47,826 nt of DNA from Anaerolineae bacterium (GTDB lineage Bacteria > Chloroflexota > Anaerolineae > UBA4142 > SHND01), in the NCBI GenBank assembly GCA_021463195.1, contig JAJTXZ010000032.1, forward strand, positions 1 to 47,826. Reading direction: 5' to 3'. Shown one piece after another: positions 1 to 7,209 of this stretch (positions are counted from its first letter, which is position 1; each line of letters starts with the position of its first letter). The notes beneath the pieces are model-generated. The model did no database searches. It was given only the letters and a program-made list of their open reading frames with translations, and was not told where the DNA came from. The position numbers and the translations under genes were made by a program.

Positions 1-96
1 ATCTCGTTTGACGCGCAAGGTCGAGATTTCTCGCCTCCGCTCGAAATGACAGTTTGCGCGACTTTGTGCCAGCCCTATATCTAACCGCAAGTACTG

Positions 97-126
97 TTGA
101 CGCATCAATTTCGTTTAAGGTATAAT
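97..126 (+). promoter_or_regulatory. Sigma70-type promoter for the DUF4388 operon
   Basis: A -35 box TTGACG at 97-102 and a perfect -10 box TATAAT at 121-126 are separated by 18 bp. They lie about 65 bp upstream of the first gene, so they plausibly drive the three-gene DUF4388 / GTPase / V4R cluster. Confidence 0.65.
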
Positions 127-192
127 CGCCGTTGAGCAATTTGCGACAGACGGAACAATGCCGCACTCTTCCGTTTATCGCATGGAATCACT

Positions 193-1029
193 ATGGCGCT
201 TAAAGGCAACCTGCGAGATTTCTCTATTCACCAGCTGTTGAATCTAATCAACTTGGCGCACAAGACCGGTTCGCTCCAAGTCAAACCCGAACCGCTGGCG
301 CATTCCACCAACGGACGCGGCGCGCTCGCCGCGCTCTTTTTTCGTGAAGGGCGTTTGATTCATGCCTCGTTCGAAGGCAAATCCGCGCGTCTGACCGATG
401 TGCTGGTGCAGGTTGGGCGTTTGACGACGGAACAGGCGCAGACGGTGAATGCGCGTTCGCGCGTGGATACGGACAAAGAGCTCGGCTTGCTCTTGATTCA
501 AAACGGCTATCTATCGCAGAACGATATTATTCAGGGCGTGCGCGGTTATTTATTGGAAACGGTGTATCAGCTGTTTACGTGGGCGGCGGGCGATTTTCAT
601 TTTGAGCCAAATCAACTGCCGCCGGAAGAACGTATCACCGTGCCGCTCTCGCTCGAAAATGTCATTCTCGAAGGCAATCGCCGCCAACAAGAATGGGAAC
701 GTTTGCGCGACGAGATTCCGGACCTTGACGCGCCGCTGCGTTTTGCCGAACGTCCCAGCGCGAACCTGCGCGATATTTCGCTCACGCGCGAACAATGGCA
801 GGTCATTTCTTTTATTAATTCCAAAAATACGATTAAACAAATTTCCGAATATCTTGGCTGGGATGAATTTCAAATCCGCCGCATTGTTCACCAGCTCAAG
901 CAGAACGGTTTGATTGAAATGGCGCAGCCCACGCGCCCCGAACCCCTCACGCCACGCGGTCCGGTGCCTGGCGCCAAGTTATCGCGCAGCGTGCTTTTGC
1001 GTATTATTGACGGCGTTCGCCGCCGCTAA
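193..1029 (+). CDS. DUF4388 (PATAN-type) signalling protein
   Basis: The 278-residue product opens with MALKGNLRDFSIHQLLNLI, the typical start of a DUF4388 domain, followed by the usual SGSLQV / FREGRLIHA pattern to about residue 60. The middle resembles the part of this family that predicts helical dimerisation. Residues 200-245 (QWQVISFINSKNTIKQISEY...) look like a winged helix that closes many DUF4388 proteins. The family is common in Chloroflexi, Myxococcota and Cyanobacteria next to small GTPases and response regulators; its biochemical role is poorly defined. It is the first gene of a cluster with an MglA-like GTPase 46 bp downstream and a V4R protein. ATG at 193 was chosen because the upstream ATG at 182 is out of frame. 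It is cytoplasmic, with no signal peptide or membrane segment. Confidence 0.8.
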   Translation: MALKGNLRDFSIHQLLNLINLAHKTGSLQVKPEPLAHSTNGRGALAALFFREGRLIHASFEGKSARLTDVLVQVGRLTTEQAQTVNARSRVDTDKELGLLLIQNGYLSQNDIIQGVRGYLLETVYQLFTWAAGDFHFEPNQLPPEERITVPLSLENVILEGNRRQQEWERLRDEIPDLDAPLRFAERPSANLRDISLTREQWQVISFINSKNTIKQISEYLGWDEFQIRRIVHQLKQNGLIEMAQPTRPEPLTPRGPVPGAKLSRSVLLRIIDGVRRR

Positions 1030-1075
1030 GTCCGTCGCAATTCGATTTCATTTTTCTGTACTCGCGCAAGGAATT

Positions 1076-1606
1076 ATGCAGACCGTCAAAATGGTAATTA
1101 CCGGCCCCTTTTCCGCCGGTAAAACGGAATTTATCGGCAGCATCAGCGAAATCGCTGTCGTACGCACTGAACGCAAAATCACCGACGAGACGCGCGCGGT
1201 CAAAGCGCAAACGACCGTCGCAATGGATTTCGGACGCATCACCATTGACAAAGATTTGGTGCTGTATCTTTTTGGCACGCCCGGACAGCGCCGCTTTGAT
1301 TTCATGTGGGAAATTTTATCCGAAGGAATGTTGGGGTTCGTGGTGATGGTGGACAGCGTGCGCCCTGAAACGTTCCGTGAAGCGCGTTCGATTTTGGATA
1401 CTTTTCGCCGCTATAGCGAAACACCGTTCGTCGTCGCCGCGAACAAACAAGATCATCCCGATGCGTGGTCGCCTGAAGATATGAAGATTGCGCTCGGCTT
1501 GGACGACGGCATCAAAGTCTTGCCGTGCATCGCCAATCAAAAAGAGAGCGTCAAGTACGTTTTGCTCGAATTGTTGTATACTATCTTGGAACGCGCGCAA
1601 GACTAA
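1076..1606 (+). CDS. Small Ras/MglA-like GTPase
   Basis: The 176-residue protein has a complete set of GTPase motifs: P-loop TGPFSAGKTEF (about residues 8-18), G3 LFGTPGQRRF (about 64-73), G4 NKQD (about 121-124) and a G5-like CIAN near 145. The protein is a single G domain of the type found beside DUF4388 and roadblock proteins (CvnD/MglA-like, Pfam ATP_bind_1-like). The G3 Gly-Thr-Pro-Gly-Gln replaces the common DTPGQ aspartate by threonine. The frame is open to 914, but ATG 1076 is preceded by AAGGA at 1069-1073 and gives the normal family N-terminus. Stop to next start is 18 bp, so it is co-transcribed with the V4R gene. It probably works as a nucleotide switch with its two neighbours; the output is unknown. 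Confidence 0.82.
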   Translation: MQTVKMVITGPFSAGKTEFIGSISEIAVVRTERKITDETRAVKAQTTVAMDFGRITIDKDLVLYLFGTPGQRRFDFMWEILSEGMLGFVVMVDSVRPETFREARSILDTFRRYSETPFVVAANKQDHPDAWSPEDMKIALGLDDGIKVLPCIANQKESVKYVLLELLYTILERAQD

Positions 1607-1624
1607 TCCTCTCCCGAGAAACTT

Positions 1625-2275
1625 ATGAGCGCTCCACAACCAACTATTCCCGATCGCGGCATGCCCAGCGGCGCGCTGCGCCTGCTGTTTCTTTCGATTG
1701 AAGAAGTTATGGGCAAGGACGGCATCAAAGCCGTGCTGAACGGCGCCAAGCTGTCCGCCTATATCAACAATTATCCCGAAAATACGCTCGAGCATGGCGT
1801 GACGTTCGGCGAGTACGGCCGCGTAGAACAAGCTGTCGAAGATTTTCTGGGACCGCGCGGGGCGCGCGCGATTTTGATTCGCGTCGGACGCGAACTATTT
1901 CGCTACAGTTTGCGCGAACAGTCCGCACTGCTCGGCATCGCGGGCAACGCGTTAAAAAATATGCCGCTCATTTCGCCGCAAGCGAAAATGAAAATTCTGC
2001 TCCAACAAATCGTCGGCGCGGCGAACAAAACGGTGAATCAACCCGCGCGACTGGAAGAGGACGCGGAAAATTTCTATGTCGTGATTGATCAGTGCATGTG
2101 TCAGTGGCGCCCGAAACACGAAAAACCATGCTGTCTCGTCACCGTCGGCACATTCAGCGAAGCGATGAAGTGGCTCACCGATCGCCCGGTCGAAGTCAAA
2201 GAAATCACGTGCCTGAACAATGGCGCGGACGCGTGCCGCTATCAGATTCCGAAAAAATTGCCGGAAGAAGCGTAA
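1625..2275 (+). CDS. V4R-domain protein
   Basis: The 216-residue protein carries a C-terminal V4R (4-vinyl reductase-like) small-molecule-binding domain. The cysteine-rich signature CMCQW...KPCCLVTVGTF and the ending CLNNGADACRYQI (about residues 155-207) are diagnostic of the family. The N-terminal half (RLLFLSIEEVMG...) is the helical lead-in usual in stand-alone V4R proteins. These domains bind hydrophobic or tetrapyrrole-like ligands, and the cysteines may bind metal. As the third gene after DUF4388 and a GTPase it could be the sensory input of that cluster; this is inference from co-location. No membrane segment is seen. Confidence 0.72.
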   Translation: MSAPQPTIPDRGMPSGALRLLFLSIEEVMGKDGIKAVLNGAKLSAYINNYPENTLEHGVTFGEYGRVEQAVEDFLGPRGARAILIRVGRELFRYSLREQSALLGIAGNALKNMPLISPQAKMKILLQQIVGAANKTVNQPARLEEDAENFYVVIDQCMCQWRPKHEKPCCLVTVGTFSEAMKWLTDRPVEVKEITCLNNGADACRYQIPKKLPEEA

Positions 2276-2571
2276 CGCGAAATCCGCGAAAAAAATTAAC
2301 GCGAAATCCGCGAACAAATTAACGCGAAATCCGCGAACAAATTAACGCGAAAATCGCGAACAAATTAACGCGAAAATCGCGAAAAAAATTAACGCGAAAA
2401 TCGCGAACAAATTAACGCGAAATCCGCGAAAAAAATTAACGCGAAAATCGCGAACAAATTAACGCGAAATCCGCGAAAAAAATTAACGCGAAAATCGCGA
2501 AAAATTAAAACGAAATCCGCGAACAAATTAACGCGAAAATCGCGAAAAATTAAAACGAAAACCGCGAAAGG
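2274..2571. repeat. Tandem array of 23-24 bp palindrome-bearing units
   Basis: Thirteen head-to-tail units follow the V4R stop codon. Each has the form AACGCGAAATCCGCG or AACGCGAAAATCGCG followed by AACAAATT or AAAAAAATT. The CGCGAAAATCGCG core is self-complementary. Two core variants are interspersed, and the last four units decay (AAAACG in place of AACGCG). The TAA stop of the V4R gene is the first base triplet of the array. Any open frame through it is only repeat translation. Confidence 0.9.
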
Positions 2572-2595
2572 GAAATCCTTTGCGCGGTTTTTTTT
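2562..2595 (+). terminator. Intrinsic terminator of the DUF4388-GTPase-V4R cluster
   Basis: CCGCGAAAGG at 2562-2571 pairs with CCTTTGCGCGG at 2577-2587 (one bulge), followed by eight T residues. It is formed by the last unit of the tandem array. Confidence 0.65.
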
Positions 2596-2624
2596 ATCCA
2601 TTTTTGGGCTCTATCAGTATACAG

Positions 2625-2780
2625 ATGGGCGAAACGAATCAAACGACGGCGTTCACCTACGACGCGGCAAATCGCACGTTGACCAAGACCGACACGCTTA
2701 ATGGCATGACCTCGTTCGCGTATGATAACGTTGGAAATCTGCTCACGCGGACCGAACTCGGCAATTTGGCAACGGCCTAG
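2625..2780 (+). pseudogene. RHS/YD-repeat gene remnant
   Basis: This 51-codon stretch contains two consecutive YD-repeat motifs (TAFTYDAANRTLTKTD and SFAYDNVGNLLTRTE), the unit of RHS/teneurin-type secreted toxins. It ends in a stop after two repeats and has no signal peptide, core or toxin domain. Genuine RHS proteins have dozens of repeats, so this is a stranded fragment left by deletion. It lies between the terminator and the pdxS promoter. Confidence 0.6.
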
Positions 2781-2857
2781 ATCTAGGATGCCGCCAATCG
2801 TGTCACGTCAAATTTTTTTCATTGTCCGTTCACGATGCGCCATCCTGAAAAATTTTT

Positions 2858-2886
2858 TTGACAGCGTCGCGCCTTTATGTTAAGAT
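2858..2886 (+). promoter_or_regulatory. Promoter of the TPP-riboswitch / pdxST operon
   Basis: TTGACA (2858-2863), a 17-bp spacer and TAAGAT (2881-2886) form a near-consensus sigma70 promoter. The predicted start falls about 20 bp before the riboswitch aptamer. Confidence 0.75.
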
Positions 2887-2910
2887 ATTTTTACAATTCA
2901 ATCATTGAAT

Positions 2911-3020
2911 GTGCGGGGAGCTGGAGCGAGTCCGGCTGAGAGGAAGAACTGACGCGGCGTTGTTTGCCGCAGCCCATCTTCGACCCCATGACCTGATCCG
3001 GATAATGCCGGCGTAGGCAC
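2911..3020 (+). promoter_or_regulatory. TPP riboswitch (THI element) upstream of pdxS
   Basis: The conserved TPP aptamer blocks are present in order: GGGGAGC (2915-2921), GGCTGAGAGG (2934-2943), the variable P3a arm with a GCGGC...GCCGC stem, GACCCCATGACCTGATC (2982-2998) and GGATAATGCCGGCGTAGG (3000-3017). GTGC (2911-2914) and GCAC (3017-3020) close P1. A terminator hairpin follows at 3044, so thiamin pyrophosphate should turn transcription off. The first downstream gene is a PLP-synthase gene rather than a classical thi gene. Confidence 0.9.
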
Positions 3021-3043
3021 ACGAGAATTTTACAACGCTTCCG

Positions 3044-3071
3044 CCGACTCATCCGAGTCGGTATTTTTTTT
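3044..3071 (+). terminator. Riboswitch-controlled terminator before pdxS
   Basis: CCGACTC (3044-3050) and GAGTCGG (3055-3061) form a 7-bp stem with a 4-nt loop, followed by TATTTTTTTTG. Position directly after the TPP aptamer marks it as the expression platform. Confidence 0.8.
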
Positions 3072-3171
3072 GTTGCGCAAGCAGACGCGCTGTCCGTTCG
3101 TAGACTTGTAGATTCGTCTACTCGCCCGCTCATCTGCTTGCCCATTATTCTCAACTCAAGGGGTGATTCAC

Positions 3172-4059
3172 ATGGAGAAACAAACCGGAACGTGGGCGGT
3201 CAAAGCCGGACACGCGCAAATGCTCAAGGGCGGCGTCATTATGGATGTGACGGACGCGACACAGGCGAAAATCGCCGAAGAAGCGGGCGCGTGCGCGGTG
3301 ATGGCGCTGGAACGTGTGCCCGCCGATATTCGACGCGATGGCGGCGTGGCGCGCATGAGCGATCCCACCAAAATTATCGAAATCATGGAAGCGGTCAGCA
3401 TTCCCGTAATGGCGAAAGCGCGCATCGGACATTTTGTCGAAGCGCAAGTGTTGGAAGCGCTCGGCGTGGATTATGTGGACGAGTCCGAAGTGTTGACCCC
3501 CGCCGACGAGGCGCATCACATTGACAAGCATCAATTCCAAGTTCCGTTCGTCTGCGGCTGTCGCAATCTGGGCGAAGCGCTGCGCCGCATCGGCGAAGGC
3601 GCGGCGATGATTCGCACCAAAGGCGAAGCCGGCACCGGCGACGTGGTGGAAGCGGTGCGGCACGCGCGCGCGGTGCTGGGCGAAATTCGCCGCTTGCAAG
3701 GCATGCGCCCAGACGAACTGTACACCGTCGCCAAAGAATTGGGCGCGCCGTATGAATTGGTCGAACAAGTCGCCAAAGCCGGCAAACTGCCCGTCGTGAA
3801 TTTCGCGGCAGGCGGCATTGCGACGCCGGCGGACGCGGCGTTGATGATGCAGCTCGGCGTTGAAGGCGTTTTCGTCGGCAGCGGCATTTTCAAATCGGGC
3901 GATCCCGCCAAACGCGCCAAAGCGATTGTGCTGGCGACGACACATTATAACGACCCGAAAATTATCGCCGAAGTTTCGCGCGGATTGGGCGAAGCGATGG
4001 TCGGCATTTCCGCGCGCGATATTCCCGAAGGGCAGCAGCTCGCGGTGCGCGGGTGGTGA
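3172..4059 (+). CDS. pdxS: Pyridoxal 5'-phosphate synthase subunit PdxS
   Basis: PdxS condenses ribose 5-phosphate, glyceraldehyde 3-phosphate and ammonia to PLP, with PdxT supplying the ammonia. The 295-residue length matches the family. The TIM-barrel catalytic residues are visible: Asp25 (VIMDVTDA), Lys82 (VMAKARIGH), which forms the first covalent intermediate, and Lys150 ([10 protein letters not shown]). The family motif [18 protein letters not shown] is complete. The frame is open to GTG 3163, but ATG 3172 has an AAGGGG Shine-Dalgarno sequence ending 8 bp upstream and gives the standard N-terminus [13 protein letters not shown]. The gene lies downstream of a TPP riboswitch and terminator, so it is predicted to be repressed by thiamin pyrophosphate. 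It probably forms the usual dodecamer with PdxT. Confidence 0.97.
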   Translation: MEKQTGTWAVKAGHAQMLKGGVIMDVTDATQAKIAEEAGACAVMALERVPADIRRDGGVARMSDPTKIIEIMEAVSIPVMAKARIGHFVEAQVLEALGVDYVDESEVLTPADEAHHIDKHQFQVPFVCGCRNLGEALRRIGEGAAMIRTKGEAGTGDVVEAVRHARAVLGEIRRLQGMRPDELYTVAKELGAPYELVEQVAKAGKLPVVNFAAGGIATPADAALMMQLGVEGVFVGSGIFKSGDPAKRAKAIVLATTHYNDPKIIAEVSRGLGEAMVGISARDIPEGQQLAVRGW

Positions 4060-4134
4060 TGCAAGTATCAGGGACCAAGTAGCAGGTAGCAAATGCGCCA
4101 TCCCACCTGCGACTTGCTACCTAACACTCGAACC

Positions 4135-4719
4135 ATGAAAATCGGAGTTCTCGCGCTGCAAGGCGCGTTCCGCGAACATATCGAAATGCTACGCGGGATG
4201 AACGTGAACGCAATCGAAGTGCGTTTGCCTGAACAGTTGCGCGATATTGACGGCTTGATTATCCCCGGCGGCGAAAGCACGACGATTGGAAAAATCGCGA
4301 CCCAGTACGGTTTGATTGAACCGATCCGTGAAATGGCGGCGCAAGGCAAACCGATATGGGGCACCTGCGCGGGGATGATTGTGCTGGCAAAAGATGTTGG
4401 CATGAAACAACCGCTCGTCGGTGTGATGGATGTCAAGGTGAAACGCAACGCGTTCGGGCGCCAAGTGGATTCGTTTGAAACGGATTTGGAAATTCCCGAA
4501 ATCAAGAATGGCGACGCGACGCCCTTTCACGCGATTTTTATTCGCGCGCCGTTGCTCGAATCGGTTGGCAAAAACGTCCAAGTGTTGGCGAAATTGGATA
4601 ACGGCGCCATCGTCGCCGCGCGCCAAGATAATTTGCTCGTGACAAGTTTTCATCCCGAATTGACCCACGACGCGCGGTTCCACAATTATTTTTTGCGCAT
4701 GGCAAAAGACGATGACTAG
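4135..4719 (+). CDS. pdxT: Pyridoxal 5'-phosphate synthase glutaminase PdxT
   Basis: This class-I glutamine amidotransferase of 194 residues hydrolyses glutamine and channels ammonia to PdxS. The triad is intact: nucleophile Cys78 in WGTCAGM, and His173 and Glu175 in SFHPELTHD. The oxyanion segment IIPGGESTTI (about 42-51) is the PdxT signature. The frame extends upstream to 4093, but ATG 4135 yields the canonical start MKIGVLALQG. The 75-bp gap after pdxS holds a short repetitive sequence (AAGTATCAGGGACCAAGTAGCAGGTAGC...) rather than a promoter, so co-transcription with pdxS under the TPP riboswitch is expected. Confidence 0.96.
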   Translation: MKIGVLALQGAFREHIEMLRGMNVNAIEVRLPEQLRDIDGLIIPGGESTTIGKIATQYGLIEPIREMAAQGKPIWGTCAGMIVLAKDVGMKQPLVGVMDVKVKRNAFGRQVDSFETDLEIPEIKNGDATPFHAIFIRAPLLESVGKNVQVLAKLDNGAIVAARQDNLLVTSFHPELTHDARFHNYFLRMAKDDD

Positions 4720-4730
4720 TCATCACGCAT

Positions 4731-5176
4731 ATGAATCATTCAGGCGCATCGGATCCAACTGAAGCGGAGATTGCCCAATACATCGTCAACACGTTCCCGG
4801 GCGTCGAGACAATCACGAACTTGGCTACACGTTCTTTTTCTATGGCGACGAACGAATGCTGGCTTTCGTGACGATTGCTTCATCAGGCAACGAGTATGAG
4901 AAAATCTCCAACCTCGCTCGCCCCGGCGTGTTCCGCCTAAACATCGGCGTCAGCAAGCAGACCTTTCATTCATTGTTCGGCGCTTTTCCGGTGAAACGCG
5001 ATAACTATGATTACACCGCGCTGGACACGATCATGCCGCATCCAGATTATGCCGCGCAGTCTTTTATTTGCGTTCTCAACCCGAGCAAGCAGACGTTTGA
5101 ACGCGTGCAGACGTTTTTGGCGGAAGCATACGCGTTGGCGCGTAGCCACGCAGCGAGACGCGCCAAAACAGAATGA
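4731..5176 (+). pseudogene. DUF6194-like gene, frameshifted
   Basis: The ATG frame at 4731 reads MNHSGASDPTEAEIAQYIVNTFPGV..., then runs out of frame near 4820-4830 and stops. The +2 frame continues the protein as GYTFFFYGDERMLAFVTI and on to RPGVFRLNIGVSKQTFHSLFG, with YDYTALDTIMPHPDYAAQSFICVLNPS, ending at 5176. Both halves match the pattern I recall for DUF6194 proteins, so this is one gene split by a one-base indel (or a sequencing error). The region between the halves also looks shorter than the family norm. The function of DUF6194 is unknown. It sits in the pdxST-thiN operon 11 bp after pdxT, but that alone does not imply a vitamin role. Confidence 0.65.
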
Positions 5177-5191
5177 CCGCTTTGCGCTAAC

Positions 5192-5836
5192 ATGAACGCT
5201 GTCATCGTCGCCAACGGCGAATTATCCAATAATGCGCGCTTGCAAAATATCTGGCAGCAAACAGAGCTGCGCATTGCGGCGGATGGCGGCGCGCGCAACG
5301 CGCGTTTGTTTCTCGAACGCGCGCCGCAGGTTGTCATTGGCGACATGGATTCGGTGGATAAAGAAACTCGCGTATGGCTTGCAGCCCATCACGCCGAGTT
5401 GATTCAATATCCGCGCGCCAAAGATGAAACGGATTTGGAACTCGCGTTACAGCTTGCGCACGCGCGCGGCGCGGACGAAATCACAATACTTGGCGCATTG
5501 GGCGGACGCGTAGATCAATTTCTGGCGAATGCGCTGTTATTGGCGCAGTATGCCAATTTAAAAATTGTGGATGCGGCAAGTGAACTGTGGATTGGCAAAG
5601 GCAACGATGTTGTGCATGGCGCAAAGGGTGAGATCGTTTCCTTGATTCCACTCGATGCAAAAGTTCAAGGCATCACGACAAAAGATTTAGAATATCCGCT
5701 GCGCGACGAAACATTGGAACGCGGCAGCACGCGCGGGATCAGCAACGTGATGCTTGGCGAACGCGCGCAAGTGAGTTTCAAACGCGGGATGCTGCTGATT
5801 GTGCATCTGTTTCGCCAAGCAAAATCTGAAATCTGA
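5192..5836 (+). CDS. thiN: Thiamine pyrophosphokinase
   Basis: ThiN transfers pyrophosphate from ATP to thiamine, making TPP in one step from salvaged thiamine. The 214-residue protein shows the family blocks RIAADGGARNA (about 28-38), VIGDMDSVDKETR (about 49-61), YPRAKDETDLELAL (about 74-87) and ITILGALGGRVDQFLAN (about 96-112). The acidic residues of DMDS and DETD bind metal-nucleotide. The C-terminal beta-domain is present (GSTRGISNVM). It follows pdxST and precedes a second TPP riboswitch with the thiamine importer, so uptake plus pyrophosphorylation form a salvage route. ThiN rather than ThiK/ThiL suggests free thiamine is the imported form. Confidence 0.93.
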   Translation: MNAVIVANGELSNNARLQNIWQQTELRIAADGGARNARLFLERAPQVVIGDMDSVDKETRVWLAAHHAELIQYPRAKDETDLELALQLAHARGADEITILGALGGRVDQFLANALLLAQYANLKIVDAASELWIGKGNDVVHGAKGEIVSLIPLDAKVQGITTKDLEYPLRDETLERGSTRGISNVMLGERAQVSFKRGMLLIVHLFRQAKSEI

Positions 5837-5842
5837 AATTTC

Positions 5843-5931
5843 TCCCGGGGAGCTCGGTAGAATCGGGCTGAGAGGGTGGTTCAAAACCACCGACCCTTTG
5901 AACCTGAAACAGGATAATGCCTGCGCAGGGA
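5843..5931 (+). promoter_or_regulatory. TPP riboswitch upstream of the thiamine ABC transporter
   Basis: The aptamer blocks are GGGGAGC (5847-5853), GGGCTGAGAGG (5865-5875), a P3 stem GGTGGTT...AACCACC, GACCCTTTGAACCTGA (5892-5907), and AGGATAATGCCTGCGCAGGGA (5911-5931). TCCC/GGGA close P1. It starts 7 bp after the thiN stop, so it may regulate read-through from the upstream operon as well as any local promoter. Confidence 0.92.
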
Positions 5932-5980
5932 ACATCGGTTTGCGTCGTTGAACATCAAGCGCCAAGTTTTTGATCATCAA

Positions 5981-6015
5981 CCGCCTCTCGCACTCGGAGG
6001 CGGTTTTTGTTTTTG
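5981..6015 (+). terminator. Riboswitch-controlled terminator before thiB
   Basis: CCGCCTC (5981-5987) and GAGGCGG (5997-6003) form a perfect 7-bp stem followed by TTTTTGTTTTTG. It lies 50 nt past the aptamer and 16 nt before thiB, so TPP is predicted to cause premature termination. Confidence 0.82.
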
Positions 6016-6031
6016 TCCACAAAGGAGCAAC

Positions 6032-7117
6032 ATGAAACATTTTCTCACGTTCTTCACGATCATTGTTTTCACTGCGCTCGCGGCATGTCAAGGCACGTCG
6101 CTACAGCCAACAACTGCGCCCGGACCTACGGCGACCATCCACATTATTCCCGCCGAATTGGTGGTCGTCACGCACGATTCGTTTGCGATGAGCGATAAGG
6201 CGCTGGCGGAATTTCAAAACGCCAATCACGTCAAGGTGGAAATTTTGAAAGCGGGCGACGCGGGCGCGGCGTTGAACAAGGCGATTCTCGCGGGCGCTGA
6301 CAATCCGTTGGGCGATCTGTTTTTCGGCGTGGACAATACGTTTTTGTCGCGCGCAGAGAAAGCGGATTTGTTTGAAGCATACAAACCAAAGGGCGCGGAC
6401 GCGATTCCCGACGCGTTCAAACTCGATCCGCAATTTCGCCTGACGCCGATTGACTATGGCGATGTGTGCCTGAATTACGACAAGGCGTGGTTCAAAGAAA
6501 AAAATATCGCGCCGCCGACAACGCTCGACGATTTGATCAAACCCGAATACAAAAGTTTGCTCGTGGTGGAAAATCCCGCGAGCTCTTCGCCCGGCCTCGC
6601 GTTCTTGCTCGCCAGCATTTCGCGATTCGGCGCGGACAACTATCTCGATTTTTGGAAAGCGCTGCGCGCGAATGATGTCGCCCTCAGTGAAGGATGGAAT
6701 GACGCGTATTACAATAAATCCACGTGGAGCGGCAATGGCGACCGTCCGCTGGTAGTGAGTTATGCGACGAGTCCCGCCGCCGAAGTTTTTTTCAGCGAAG
6801 GCAAATTGACCGCACCGCCGACGGGCAACGTATTGGGCGATGGCGCGTGTTTTCGCCAAATCGAATTTGCGGGCATTTTCAAGAACGCCAAAAATCCCGA
6901 AATGGCGCGCCGCTTTATGGATTTTATGCTGACCGAAACATTCCAAGAGGATATTCCGACGCAAATGTTTGTGTTTCCCATAATGCCCAACACGCCGCTG
7001 CCCGATTTTTATAAATTCGCGGAAACGCCCAAACAGCCCGCGCAACTTGCGGCTGAGGTGATTGACGCGAACCGCGAAAAATGGATCAAAGAATGGACGC
7101 AAGCGGTGTTGCGGTAG
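6032..7117 (+). CDS. thiB: Thiamine ABC transporter substrate-binding lipoprotein (ThiB-like)
   Basis: The 361-residue extracytoplasmic protein starts with a lipoprotein signal, MKHFLTFFTIIVFTALAAC, with lipobox LAAC and lipid-modified Cys19. The mature part has the ThiB order of motifs: VVTHDSFAM, AGDAGAALNKAIL, NPLGDLFFGVDNTFLSRAEKA, PIDYGDVCLNYDK and PASSSPGLAFLLA. Closest relatives are the thiamine and iron-type binding proteins of cluster D; the TPP riboswitch directly upstream favours thiamine. ATG 6032 has a strong AAAGGAG 4 bp upstream, whereas the open frame upstream runs through the riboswitch platform. It would deliver substrate to the ThiP permease encoded next. Confidence 0.9.
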   Translation: MKHFLTFFTIIVFTALAACQGTSLQPTTAPGPTATIHIIPAELVVVTHDSFAMSDKALAEFQNANHVKVEILKAGDAGAALNKAILAGADNPLGDLFFGVDNTFLSRAEKADLFEAYKPKGADAIPDAFKLDPQFRLTPIDYGDVCLNYDKAWFKEKNIAPPTTLDDLIKPEYKSLLVVENPASSSPGLAFLLASISRFGADNYLDFWKALRANDVALSEGWNDAYYNKSTWSGNGDRPLVVSYATSPAAEVFFSEGKLTAPPTGNVLGDGACFRQIEFAGIFKNAKNPEMARRFMDFMLTETFQEDIPTQMFVFPIMPNTPLPDFYKFAETPKQPAQLAAEVIDANREKWIKEWTQAVLR

Positions 7118-7165
7118 TGTGATAGCGCGGTAGTGTGATAGTGCGATGGTGCGACAGCGCCTTGT
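7118..7165. repeat. Heptamer-type repeat tract between thiB and thiP
   Basis: The sequence is built of degenerate 7-mers (GTAGTGT, GATAGCG, CGGTAGT, GTGATAG, TGCGATG, GTGCGAC). It is followed by a small palindrome GACAAATTTAAAATTTGTC at 7180-7198. Confidence 0.5.
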
Positions 7166-7209
7166 GCCTGCTTCTGTATGACAAATTTAAAATTTGTCGT
7201 GCCTTTGAA

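Noticed and set aside
2389-2601. Open frame on the minus strand with FADFVLIFRDFRVNL repeats
   Set aside because: It is a by-product of the 23-24 bp tandem array.
6101-7102. Long minus-strand open frame opposite thiB
   Set aside because: It is a shadow of GC-rich thiB codons; thiB has clear homology, lipobox and ribosome site.
6032-7117. Iron(III)-binding protein as an alternative for thiB
   Set aside because: The family overlaps, but the TPP riboswitch and the ThiB motif order favour thiamine.
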